A DNA stretch of 64,000 nt, from the NCBI GenBank assembly GCA_964006375.1, contig OZ023269.1:9417926-9481925 (forward strand). The letters run 5' to 3'. Source of the DNA: Tillus elongatus (Eukaryota > Arthropoda > Insecta > Coleoptera > Cleridae). A program made the position numbers and the translations under genes. Positions 22,201 to 35,700 of the stretch are shown piece after piece (position 1 is the stretch's first letter; every line of letters begins with the position of its first letter). The notes below the pieces were generated by a model, which was given only the letters and a program-made list of their open reading frames with translations, made no database searches and was not told where the DNA came from.

Positions 22201-25200
22201 ATTCGGGAGTGGGGTTCCAGATGACACCGCCTTGGCTTAAGCGCTGGGCACAAATTGGGGTCAAAGCGCTGAGATGCCAAAGACCTATACATATGACTCA
22301 TTAAAACAACATACAATCTAAGCGCTGACAGGTATCGGGCGTCCAAACAACCGGGGTGGGGGTGTTGGGGGGCGTTGAGGGTGTTGAGATCTCTGGGGAG
22401 TGGCATACACCTGAGTGTTGAGGTTCGAAATGGACAAATGACCTCGCTTTGGGATGCTCGGGTGCAGGACTCCGTGCAATGTCGCCTTGAGTCTCATACT
22501 GGTGGGTGTCAGGTCTAGATAAACCCAGATGAGAGCTGAGATCCTTAGGGGTGGATTACAATTGAAGATTGAGGCCTTGTCTGTGAGCTTCTAAACGAGC
22601 AAACGACCTTGCTTGGATGCTGCTCGGGCATGGGACTACATGACACCACCTCGAGTCAAATACTGACATATGTCGGGTCAAATTTATTGTTAATTATATG
22701 TTAATCACCTGAATGAAGCAAATAGAAGAATTAATGATGATTTGGAAATTGTTCGACCATAATCTGATATGAAATTCAACAAAATATAAACTTGTGTTTG
22801 GATAGGGAGAGGTTGGTTCTCGTGCGGTATGCATGGGTGCTGGGGTGTTTTGGGTGGTTTTATTTTTAGTTTTAGACTTTAGTTGTGACTCCCCAGAGAT
22901 TTAGGCATTTTTTATTTTCCAAAATTTTTCTTTAGATTTTTTTTTTCTTCTGATGTTGACTTGTGGTTTGATACTTGGGTTGGTGATTCCTTTCCTTCAC
23001 TACTGTTCTGCTTTTGATTCACAGTTTGTTCTAACATGTGCTGTTTCCATAGACGGTTGGGGTTGAGTGTGAATAGCTCTACCAGACTTCCCCCTTTCCT
23101 GATTTATTTTTTTTATTTTTTATTTCAACAACACACCACGAGGGCTTACAGCCTAAATACTATCGTACCGTGGGTGTTGACAAGGAGGAAAGAGGCAACT
23201 TGTTAATTCTGGACTTGAAGGTTTGGAGGTTCAGGGGAGAAAGAAAAACATGTGCCGGCAAGGAATTCCACAACTTGGAAGTCCTCGGAACAAAAGAGCG
23301 GACATAACAAGATGTTTTATGTCTGGTGACCTGGACAGTAAAAGGGTGCATTCGCTCTGTTCCCCTGGTAGATCTGTTGGGGGCAGCAGGTGGGGGAACT
23401 ATGGAGGAAAGCTCCTCTGAGCAGTGCCTGTGCAGATATCTATAAAAGAGAGAGAGGTCACCAACGGCACGTCGGTGGGCAAGAGATGGCAGCCTTTGGG
23501 TGAGGGTAGGGTCACCGATGAGACGTATAGCTCTCTTTTGAATGGAGTTCAGGATAGCGAGTGTAGAAGCGGTAGCAGTACCCCAGATGTGGGAGCAGTA
23601 TTCGAGGTTTGGCCTTATTTGTGAAGTATATAAGGTATAGAGGAAACCTAATTTCTTAGCAGCCGCTGCTGCAATTGATGTGACATGTTGGTGCTAATTA
23701 AGATTTCGATCCACAGAAATACCAACAAGAGAAAAGGACTCATTACTTTGAATAACTTGGTTGTTCATTGTGATGGGTCTAGGGCTGGTGTATCTCTTAT
23801 AAGAAAGAAAGCAAGACTAAGATTTGGTGGGGTTGAATTGTACAAGATTTCTACTTCCCCAGTCTAACATTTTTTGGAGATCCACGGAGATAGAACCCTC
23901 CATGAGTCTGCGATCCTCATCTAATTGGGCTAAAGAGACAGGCTTAGAATATTGTATATTTGAGTGAACGGTGCTGTCGTCCGTGTAACTGAGAACTAAG
24001 TTGGATGTGCTAGAGAGGAGGTCATTGATGTGGAGAAGAACCAAAGTAGGGGCTAAAGCTGAACCTTGAGGAACTTCTGCATTAATTGGATACAGTTTAG
24101 AGGAATGGCCATCCACAACAACAGAAATGCTCCTGTTGGAGAGGAAATTTGGTGTCCAGGTACAAAGTTTTTGTGGTAGGCCATAGGCTGGAAGTTTATT
24201 AAGCAGCGCTGCGTGACAGACCTGGTCGAATGCTTTGGATATGTCTAGAGCAACAATCTGGGATTCACCGTGTAGCACCATAGACTTGTTCCAAGAATGG
24301 GTGACAAAGGAAAGGAGGTCGGCAGTCGATCTGTGCTGACGGAATCCATAATGTCTGTCGTGGATTAGACTGGGTTTTTCAAGAAATTTTAGTAATTCGG
24401 TGTTTATATACTTTTCCGTTACTTGAGAGACTACTGAAAGGAGAGAAATAGGTTTTTAGTTGGTAGGAAGCGCTTTGGATCCTTTCTTGGGGACGGGTTG
24501 TACTCGAGCAGTTTTCCAGTTACTAGGGAATATGCCTTTATTGTAAGATATCTGAAACAGACGAGTCAGGACAGGAGCAAGTTTTGGTGTGCATTTTTTA
24601 AGAACAATTACTGGGATCTCATCAAGGCCAGAGGCTTTCCTGGTATTAAGAGAAGAGAGCATCTTTCGTACCTTTATAGTTTTGAAAATGATATCAGTCA
24701 TTTTATGCGCGACATTGGGGACTGTTGGTGGTTGTGGGGTTGTAATAATTGTAATGATTAGTTAATAAAGGTGATATTTTTTTTATATACATTTGTGGAG
24801 CGTCCAGGTGTGTATGGCTTCTGTCCTTACTGTCCACAGTAGTACTAGCTTAGCCAAAAATGGTTTAAGTTAGTTAGCCGTATTTTTCTTTGTATTTAGG
24901 TTTAATGTTTGCCACCTATGATGATCGCCTTATTGTTTAATATGTCATTACATCACTTAGTGGTTGAGTGAATATCCTCAATAAAGACATTATTTACTTT
25001 TATCAGCTTTTCTACAAGGCAAGCTTAAAAGTTAAAAAGAGCACCAAAAAAATGTAAATAAAATTTGTCACCTTACCTGAGCATTTTTATTTGGTTCAAG
25101 CCGAAGTAAACACCCAACCTGTTGGCTTCGCATATGTATGATTCCTGCACATACAAAGTTATCAGGGTTGGGATCAATACCATCTAAAAGTTGCATTCCA

Positions 25201-25589
25201 AATCCCATTACTTTTGTTCTAGCGGCTTGCAAATCCATTGGTGCAGAAGCTTTGAATATTTTCTGAGACCTTTGTTGATTAGCACTGCAAAAAAAAATAA
25301 TGTTACAGTTAAATACAGTAGCCAGCTTCCTAGAACATTGTGAGATGTACGACAGGGTCGCCATCTCTGTGCGGAACCAGAAAATAGTAGACCTACCTTC
25401 CAAGATTCTTCCATCTGGCAAAGAAAGACTCTCCATTCATTTCTGTAGGCTCAAAGAATTTATTTATCGTCAATGGAAGCTTGAAAGTTATTTTCTGAGA
25501 TACATTATTGTATAAAAATGTTAAAACTATGCTGGGAGTATCTGTAAATAAAAAATAAAATAAAAAGATATGTAAAACTTTTTTAAATT

Positions 25590-25683
<94 letters not shown>

Positions 25684-26690
25684 CCTACCAGTATAATCAT
25701 CAACACATTCGGCATTAATCATTTGTTGGATTTGGGCTCCAGCATCTAACACAGGTTCTACAGGTTTCATCTGTATCGTTAATTTTGTAGCTTGTTCATC
25801 AGACCATTGTAAAGCTGGGACAAAATTTTTTAACGGAGCAGTAGTTTTATTACCATAGAACAAATTCAGACGCCCCAAATTTTGACGAAATTCACTCTTA
25901 ACTCCAATTTGGATCAGATCATTTTCAAATAGCACTCCATTGTTTTTGCATACAAACCTATAATTAACACATATAAAAAATTGAACTTTAAAGCATAATT
26001 ACTAATGTAATGCCATTCTAGTTTATTTATTAAACAATCAATTGTTTTGCCAAACCAGACATAATTACCCATGCAATTTTCAAATAATTGCACAAGAGGG
26101 TAATTATTCAATTTTCTCAAACAGTAGTATATTACAAAAAAATGTGTAATATGAGCTGGTATCCAAAAAATATTAAATAATAAACAAACAAAGTATATTT
26201 CACTGTTGAACTAAAATGTCTATACAACTTTATTACAAATCTCTATGAGTTTCACCTCCTACAGAGCCATCTTCAGGAGATCACTACTTTCTGTTTTTTT
26301 ACAAGAACTACACTATATAGTTCCTGTAAAAAAACAATAGGATAATTATTCAATTTTCTTACAGGGTTCCTACTAAAAGTAGGATATCAATTTCCCTGAC
26401 TTTTCCCTGATGTGCCAAAACCTCTTTCCTTGACCTTGCTCTTTTACAATCCACCCCCCAAAATCTGTAACACACTACTACAGAATACAGTGGGTCTTCG
26501 CCTATTGGTGGAAAATACACTTGCCCATAATTACATTTATGAAACATACACATTTTTCCTTACAATTAATCGAAAACAATATTTATACAAATGTGTACCT
26601 ATCGTTGTGTTTCAATTATTTATCATAAAAAACTTTCGTTGTCTGGAGAGAAGCCTTTCGTTGAATCCCAGACTGTGTGACGTTTAGGAA

Positions 26691-26757
<67 letters not shown>

Positions 26758-29700
26758 ATGACGCATTGAAAACGAAACAGACCGATTTGTGTCCAGAGAA
26801 ATTGTTTTTTTTAAGAAACGCTGAAACACGTCAATTTTAATATTGAGGGGGACATGTTTTGACATAAAACTCAACTTTGTCACATCAACCCCTTAAGGGT
26901 GGTGATAACAACCCTTATATTTTAAATAGGGAACATGGGTCGAGTGTTACATCATTTGAAAGCTATTTCTTTTCTGAAGTCAGCACACTATTTTTTTGGA
27001 AGTTTCATCAACTCGTTTAAAAATTATTCACAGTTGGAGTTGCAAGAACGTATTTCACTAATTAGTCAATTTTCCGTTAACAAAAACTAAAAAACAAAAC
27101 CAAACGTTCAAAAATGTTTATTCAGTTAAGTAAGTGTTCAAATTGTTGACCACCAGCTTCCATACAAAGTACAAATTTTGTTCAAAACGAGCTCTGACAT
27201 TCTGGAGCATTTGTGGAGTTTTAGACAGCATTCTTGTGTCATCCAATGTGTCGTAATTCTTCCAAATTCCGGTTCTGTTGCGAAAATTCTACTCTTTAAA
27301 TGGCTCCATAGAAAGAAGTCTAAAGGAGTTAAATCCGGTGATCTAGGGGGCCACTCAATAGCACCAATCCATTGCTCTGGAAACTCTCTGTTCAAAAACT
27401 CCCTAACACGTTGTGAAAAAATGCGGAGGAGCTCCATCTTGTTGAAACACTAATTGATTTTCTTGATAGCGATCATCATTTCCAACAACGTCAATTAGTA
27501 GAGGGTAAACGATATCTCCTAGTAACTCCAAATACGTTTCGCCACTCAAATGGTCAACAATAAAAATTGGTCCGATTAAACGGTCTCCAAAAATGCCAGT
27601 CCAGACATTCAATTTCTTGGATTATTATCTGCCCAATAACGACAATTGACTGAAGAGTTTAACGTACACTCATCTGAAAAACAGATATTGAACAGAAAGT
27701 TCCCGTTATCAGCTATTCGTGCAGTCATAACTTCACAAAACTCCAGCCTACTTTAATTTTTGTTACGTTAACAGATTCGCTATAACCGAGTGTTTGTATT
27801 AACCAAGGTTCGTTATAAAGATGTGCCAAGTGCATTGGTTTAAATGGAGTTTATATTGAGACTTCGGATTTTGTTTTATAAACTGAGCGTTCGTTATAAC
27901 CAGGGTACGTTATAACCGGCCTCTACTGTATTTTTATGAGCATTACATTAAAAATGATTTACCAAGTATCAAATGACAATTTAACACTATCGTGCAGTAT
28001 AAAAATACCAAAAAAACTTACATTTTTAAGCATGAAAAATTATATTTTATGTTCAGAAAACATCAACTTACTTCTTAGGATTATATAAATTCGATCCTTG
28101 TATGCTGCCAGCTGTATTATTTGCTGGCTTGCTGTAAATATCACCTAATACATCTAGCAAAACACCAGTGTTTCCAGAATTTGGCTGCGATGTTGGTGGG
28201 GTTGACAAACCCAAGAGATCACCGGAAATGGCACTACTAAAACAAAAAATTAAAACATTAAAGCAGAATCTAAAAATTGTAACAAATAAACCTTACTTTG
28301 TATTATTCACTTCGTTATTATGGTTGCTAACAGGTGTAGGGCTCTTATTTTCCTTTGCGTCAGTTTCAGGGACACGCCCTGGCTTCTTCTTCTTCAAGAC
28401 AGCAAGAATTGAACTTTCTCTTTCGGGGAACGCAGGCATTTCTTCTAAAACCGTTGCTAAAACATCTGGGCTAGCAATAATACTCAACTGAAGATATTCA
28501 GAGGCTCTTTGCTGCAATTCTGCATCTGCAGACCTCAAATTGCTGTCCTGCCTAAATACATCCTGAACCTGTGTGCGAATTTCAGGGAACAAATTAATAA
28601 ACTTGATGTATGTAGAAAGAAGCAGGGCACGAGTCATCGGAGAGCATAGATGGTATTTCGAATGTAGCAACTGGAACTGCACAGCTGGAGATGATCTTTG
28701 GTCGCCCGCTATCAGGTTACCAAATTCACCAAGAATATAGCCACCCACTTTCACCATATTTTCATGACATGCAGGAGCTTGCAAAGCCTAAATCATAAAA
28801 TTTTAGGGTAAGAAAATACTAAAATTTTACATAAAAGAAATCAAGATTATTGTACCTCAAAAACAGTCTTAGCTGCATAACCTTGAACCTCGTCTCTATT
28901 AATAACAATCTGAATAACACGGTACCATACTTCCTCCGATACATAATCCCCAGCAATTCTTATTAAGTTCAAAATTACATCCACATACCTAAAAGAAATG
29001 TCAGTCAATAATTGAATATATTTTAACTTAAGCGATTAAAGGTTACATCTCTTAATATAAAATCTATCAAACATAATGTTTAATGTTAGATGTATGTTCC
29101 GTCGTTATTTTCGACACTTTTTTTGCCACACGCACATGCTGACTATGGATACCAAAACACAGTTGGTAACCCTGGGAACATCAAGCAATTATGGTCAACC
29201 TGAAGGTGGCACCCTGGAGATTTACGTTTTCGAACGGCGGTCTGATTGGTTAGAGAGGCCGCCTACCCCTTCTCGACCTCGAAGCACATCGAGACTTCGG
29301 AATCAAGAACGCTCCAATTTCCCCCATTTAATCGATGATCGTTCTATACTGCAGTTCAGACTCTCAGTTCGAGTCCTTCATTGTCCTCTGGGCATGGGGC
29401 GCAGACAGGCCCGTAGCAGCCACGTGACCTTCTGAAAGGTGTTGGAAACTAATGTGGACCATAAGTGCTACAAACTGCAGGTACCAGAGCAGGAGGCTGC
29501 TTCTTAGCCTCATCTGTGCAACAAGTCATTTACTCTGTGAAGAAGGAAGGTTTCCGGAACACATTGAGCTGCCCATCAACGACATCCCTGGCAAGAAAAG
29601 GTATTTTGTTTATATTACACCGCTTCTGTTTATTATTGTCTGTGTAACTTTGCCCATTGTGCAATAAATCCTTTTAATTCACCCGTGTTAATGTTTTCTG

Positions 29701-32700
29701 TACCATGTAACCCCTGATGTACATGCAACCGCTTAATTACACGTAATCAACTAGAGCTATCGAAGAACGTAACGAATCACCCGCTACAATGTAATTAATT
29801 GAAAGTTGTTTATATGTATATCCTTCATTATATTCATCAACATAATAATAAAGAACATCTAAATTTTAAAACTGAATGTAATAAAGCATTTGCAACCATA
29901 AAATTACAACAACAAAATATTTTTACATAGTTAAAATAAGAAAATACAAGAAAATACACATAATACAGGGTTCCCACTAAAAAAAAAAAAAGCATATAAA
30001 TTTCCCTGACATGCCAAAATCTATTTTCCTGACGTTTATCTTCTACAATTTACCCCTAACATGTGTAACACACTACTACAGAATACAGTAGGCCTTCACT
30101 TCAGGGTAGAAAATACACTTCCCCATTTCAAATACAAAGCGACCAATGAACGCAGAATAAAAAACCAATTATTGTGGTTTTGTGGAAAAATAAATCAATA
30201 AATAAATGGTTCAGAATTCTACAAAAAGCCTGGACGCAGCAAGTGCGTTATGGTAGTGAATTTTCATAGAAATGATCTGGCACAAAATATTTTATTATAA
30301 CTTTTTTTCCTTGTAACATAGAAATCTAAATTTTGGTGTATAGTTTACTTTTTATATCGTAAACCTACCTACCAAATTTGGTTATCATAGATTTTTTATT
30401 TTTTAAGATAAAAATTTTTTTCAAAAGAAAACTCAAAATTATCCCGGAAAACCTCGTCCGATTTTTCTGATGAACGAACTTATCAAAGCGATTTACAAAA
30501 GGAATGTACAGGCCAAATTCTATCAAAATCGGCCTATTATTCTTTGAGATAATTTTTTTTTTCGAATGAAAACTCAAAATTTTCCCGGAAAACCTCGTCC
30601 GATTTTCCTGACTAACAAACTTGTCAAAGCCATTTACAAAAGGAAGGTACACGCCAAATTTTATTAAAATCGGCTTATTATTCTTTGAGATAAAAATTTT
30701 TTTCGAATGAAAACTCAAAATTTTCCCGGAAAACCTCGTCCGATTTTCTTGACTAACAAACTTGTCAAAGCCATATACAAAAGAAAGGTACATGCCAAAT
30801 TTTATTTAAATCGGCTTATTACTTTTTGAGATAAGAATTTTTTTCGAATGAAAACTCAAAATTTTCCCGGAAAACCTCGTCCAATTTTCCTGACTAACAA
30901 GCATATATATATATATATATATAAACATCTAAAAATTGAAACTGACCCCAAATATGGGTTATAGGGGTCCTAGTTCGCGCTCATTTGCAATTTTTTTTTC
31001 AAAATTCAAAAGTCGGGATCTCCCCATTAGTGATTTTTTTCTAGGAAAATTCACTAAAAGCAAACACATTGTTTCAATTATTTATCATAAAAATGAAACA
31101 AATAATTTTCCCCTGGCGGGATAAAAATTCCCCGACTCTTAGTCGATTTCCACAGTTTTTTCCAATTTTTGACAACATTTTTTCTTCTACAAATTCCCTG
31201 ACTTTTCCCAGTTTTCCAGACGAGTGGGAACCCCGTAATATTAATTGTGACATTTAACACTGTCTAGAAATGAAAAGCCGGTGCTGAAAATATAAAAAAA
31301 GAATTCAAATCATTTTCCAAGTTAGCTTGGGGCTCGAAGATAAAATGAAAATCTCGGTAAATATGCAGTTTAGTCAACACATGGTTTTTAGAATTTGTTT
31401 TTCAGAATCATGCTTAGAACCCTCTGTGGATGGAAAAATCATAGGAAAATGTCTTGCAAACAACCCCCAAGAATATTACGAGTCAAGAGTAAATAGGGGT
31501 GCTGGGCGGGGAAGAAACATGAGTGGAAAAAAACAGCTTAGTCGGACCTTGGAAAGCTGCCTTATCCACTTTTTAAGCCATACCCCTTTTAAAACCTGTC
31601 TACCCCTATTTGCCCCAGGTCTCATAACTTTCTTGGGATTGGTTTCCACACTACTTCGTCTTGGGGGTTCCCCCTACTTGACTACAACCACCTACAATGC
31701 ATAAACCACAGGAATAACCCCCAAGAAAGTTACGGGACCTGACCTGACCTGGAGCAAGTCAGGGTGCTGTGTGGGGGTAGACAGGCTTAAAGAAGGTAAG
31801 GCTTAAAAATGTGAAAAAGGCAGCTTTTCTAGGTCCTACTAAGCCTGTTTTTTTCGCATTTTTAGCTCACTTTCTTTTTACCTTCTTCCCCATCCAGGAC
31901 CCCTATTCACTCCTGGTCATGTAACTTTCTTGGGGTGTTTTGCAAGAAAATTTGATTGTGGTTTGTGCATCTAGGGCGGTTCTGAGCATGTTTCTGAAAA
32001 TATTTTTCTAAAAAACCTCCCATGGACTAAACCGCAAATTTACCACAATATCAATACAATATTTTTTGTATATGTGAAAGAAAACTTGATGTTAAACCGA
32101 CAAAAAATAATAATTATTTGTAATTTACAACAAAAAAATCCAAAATCTATTTATTGAAATAGTAAATTTTAGAAAATGTGGTACTAGCGGGCTTATTTAT
32201 ATCCATTAAGTATGTAATATTTGGGAAACAAAATACACCATCAACAATAAGAAAGCTGTTTTACCTTTATTTGTTAATAAAATCAAAAACTATTTACTTT
32301 TATAAAAGTGTTACCAAAAAAACACATAATAACACCATATCAAACTGAAATGTGAGTAGTAAAAATACTGATTTCTTAACGTTTGTTCTGATTTCAGACA
32401 CAAATAAACATTAAATGGGCAACAGATCGAGCCCACATCTTATGAATTGTATTTACATGAGACTTACCATGTGTAATCAGTAGCATATTTTTCTGCAAGT
32501 ATAGCGACTTTCAAAACCATTTCTTCTCTAATCGAATAATCTGCAGTTTCAAGATAATTTAGCATTTCTTGTACAATTTCTTCTGCATTGCTCTTATCAC
32601 ACATAGCATATAGCAAATCAACAGCCTGTTGTCTTACTGAAACGTCTTTTTCCATCTTCATAGACAAAATTACAACTTCCTGATGTTTCTTAACAGCTTC

Positions 32701-35700
32701 GTGAGAAAATTCAGATGTAGCCAAATGGCACATAGACTCCAATGCCAAATACCTCAAGTTAGTTTCTCTGTTACTAAGGAATTGTCCAAGTTGATTACAA
32801 GCCCTTACTAACAGATTAGCTTCACTGGAAAAAAATATTATACTTAGGTAATACACAAAACTTTGATGTATTTGTTTTGACAAACCTATCGTTGTGTATA
32901 ATCAAGCTTATAGCTTCAAATAACACAGCGTTTTTGGCATTGGAATGTTGGACCTTTTTAGATTTAGGTGGCTCTTGTGCTTTGTTTAGAATTGTTTCTA
33001 AACATTCATTCAAGCGACCTCGTACACCCGGATCTTCAGCTATAAAAAATTATGATATATAAATAAGATCAATCTTAATGTGAATAAAAACATACCTGGA
33101 GGTGTGTAATTTTGGAGAAGACGCAACAGTTTAACAGATAACCAAGGAGCTGGTACAAAGTAGTAGGTATAATCTTGAAGATCTGTGTAGCTTGCTGTCA
33201 CTATCTGCAATAAATATTACAACTAACAACAAAATTATACAAACATTATAAAGAAAGAAGATATTGTTTTTTTTTCTTTTTAATTAAAGAATATTAAAGC
33301 TTTTACCTTAACAATTTTGATTCAAAATAACTGATCTGCTTCTGCACTTTTATGCATGTGTCAAAAGAAACAAATGAATAACTACACTGATTATAATATT
33401 GAACAAGTCAATAAGATTAAATTTCCAATATTTATTAGTTAGATATCCATAAGAAATTATTTTTTTATTATACTTTACAAATTGGTAAACTGAACATGAC
33501 AACTTAATTTATAACAAAACTCAGCTGTTTACTTAAAAGAAAACAGAAAAAATTATCTACATTTGATTATTAGTAAATTCAAACACTAACCTAACTTATA
33601 TTTATACTTACAAATATACAAAACAGCTAAGAATTAAAAAATATCTAACACATTTAGTGCAGAGAAGTTCATTTAAGATTTGAATTTGACAACAAATTGC
33701 AAATGGCAGCCAGATTACACAGAAAGCAATAAATGTTATTTTATGTCAAATAATCAAATACCCCTGTTTGAGGCTATTTTTATGTTTCTAAGGTTGCTAG
33801 ATATTTAAAGAAATCTAAAACTGATAATTTAATGATTTCACACAAAAAATTAGGGCATCCTTTACTTATGAATTCTACATAATTTTTTATTTTAGTTCTA
33901 AAAACCATAAACCAAAACTAACCAAACATTTAATTAAATAACAAAGGGTTATTTATTACAAAAATATTAGTAAACTAAACCAAATATTAGAAAAAACAAA
34001 GGTTAGGTAGTTATTGTTAAATTGTAGTTAAAGTTAGTTGAAATGCAACCAAAGCAATGAATTAGTTAATTTTACTTAAGAACTAATATAATTGTGTTAT
34101 TTTTAAAATAAAAGTGACCTCTATTATAGCAGGTTTTTTAAAATAAAAATTCGCTAAAAAGTTATACACAAGTTATAAGTGTTTTAGAACGAAACAAGAA
34201 CTAAATATTTGGTACTCTAAGACAATGAAATGGCACTATTATGAAAAATATTTTACAATATAATTAACTATATGTTTCTTTCAAACTTTATTTTAAACTA
34301 ACATAAAAATACTCTTGTTAATTGGTATTTAGGTAAATGTACCAATTACTGACCCTCTAGGGAATATACTGACTTCAGTGATGATACACATTGAAATCTG
34401 GGGTTCCAACAGCGTTATGTTTAATCGGGGAAACAGTATATTATTCAAGGAAAATATACAATTTTGAACGCTAGGATGTATACACAAGTTGGCTCTAAAT
34501 TAACAAGTGTACTCGTGTGCCATTTACTGACCCTATAAATCTATATGTTTACCAAATCCTGACCCTTGTAAGGTACCAATTACTGACCTGTTGCCTCAAA
34601 ATGAAACTAGAAGAGTTTTGGGTAGTTATTTTTAATGAATTCAATAGACATAGCGATCCATTTCTGGAATTATATACATAGAACGTTTATTTTGTAATAC
34701 TGGTTGATTAATAGTTTGTATCACGGAGTTTTCAGGATACAATAAGACATCATCAGGAGTAGGCCATTTCCACTTCCATGCACCACTTTTTTCATTGTCT
34801 TTACTTCAACCTCTCTTTCGTCAACATTAATATTCACAATTTGCCCGGGATACAAGCCGTCTTCATACCTCACTATGATGTAAGTTCCAATTTATAACTC
34901 ATAAACTTTGACAGTTGTTTCTTCATCACTCAGGTAATCGCTTTCAGAGTCTTCACCCATCTCTCTGACCTGAACTCTTTCACTGATCTTATTGTTCATA
35001 GCTTTGAATTTCTTATGACGTTCTGCCTTCTTTTGTTCCTTTTCTTTCTTCTGTTCTTGTTTTTTCTTGTGTTATAAACGCCAGTTATCTGAAGTTGCAA
35101 CTCTTGGTATCTCCTCTCTGAAACGTTTCTTTTTTATTTGCTACTTTTGGGTTTCGTGGCCAAAAGACGGACTTCTTGAATGGGGTAGGAACATTATCTG
35201 GGATCTTCTCTTCAAATTCACGTTTGAATTCTCATGTCTAGAGGGAGGCGTTATTTGCCATTCCTGAAGGGGAATTAGTCTAGTCGACAGGTTGGAAAAA
35301 GTGGGGTTAGGTGGAAAAAGGTCGGAAGTTAATGAAACTTTAAAATGCTGTTCAGAGGTGGTTAATTAACATTTTCTCAACTTTTGGACCTCGAGGACCC
35401 CGTGTAAAAAAAAGGGGGGGGGGTACTGCAAACTTTTCGACCTTTCTCAGGTTTTTCCTTAATAACTTTTTTCCCTTACATACTACAGCAAAAATATCTG
35501 AGACTTTTTTGTAGAGCGTTTAATTTTCTACTATTTTGACTATTCAAACATGTTTGTATGTCAAATCGTTACCGAGGTATGGCGCTTCGAAAAAAAAAGT
35601 ATTTTCAAAATTAGCTAAAAAATACCGAAGAATGCAGAATTCCACCTTATTTCTTCTGTTATACCCAAATTATTGTAAAATGTTGTCATTGTGATTTCTG

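Larger units (their letters stand above)
29967..31235. mobile_element. hAT-like element H3 with nested insertion
   Basis: CAGGGTTCCCACT at 29967 mirrors AGTGGGAACCCCG ending 31235, with TTCCCTGAC motifs just inside both ends. Its left part shares GTAACACACTACTACAGAATA with H4, and its right part shares TTTCAATTATTTATCATAAA. The middle (30229-31057) is a copy of the hairpin-ended family, inserted later. No transposase. Confidence 0.75.

Noticed and set aside
25393..25935. 180-codon minus ORF across adaptin exons i and j
   Set aside because: It reads through the AT microsatellite intron (Tyr-Ile run). The real protein is made by splicing 25689 to 25541.
29076..29647. Plus-strand ORFs of 119 and 71 codons as genes
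   Set aside because: No family motif, no splice or codon evidence, and they lie in a GC-richer repeat-like island within an adaptin intron.
30365..30793. 142-codon minus ORF as a gene
   Set aside because: It is a tandem DNA repeat whose period is a multiple of three; single modules elsewhere in the window are broken, and no start context or domain is seen.
32822..33013. 63-codon minus ORF continuing past exon d
   Set aside because: The frame beyond [11 protein letters not shown] reads into the 61-bp intron; splicing to 32824 restores the adaptin sequence.
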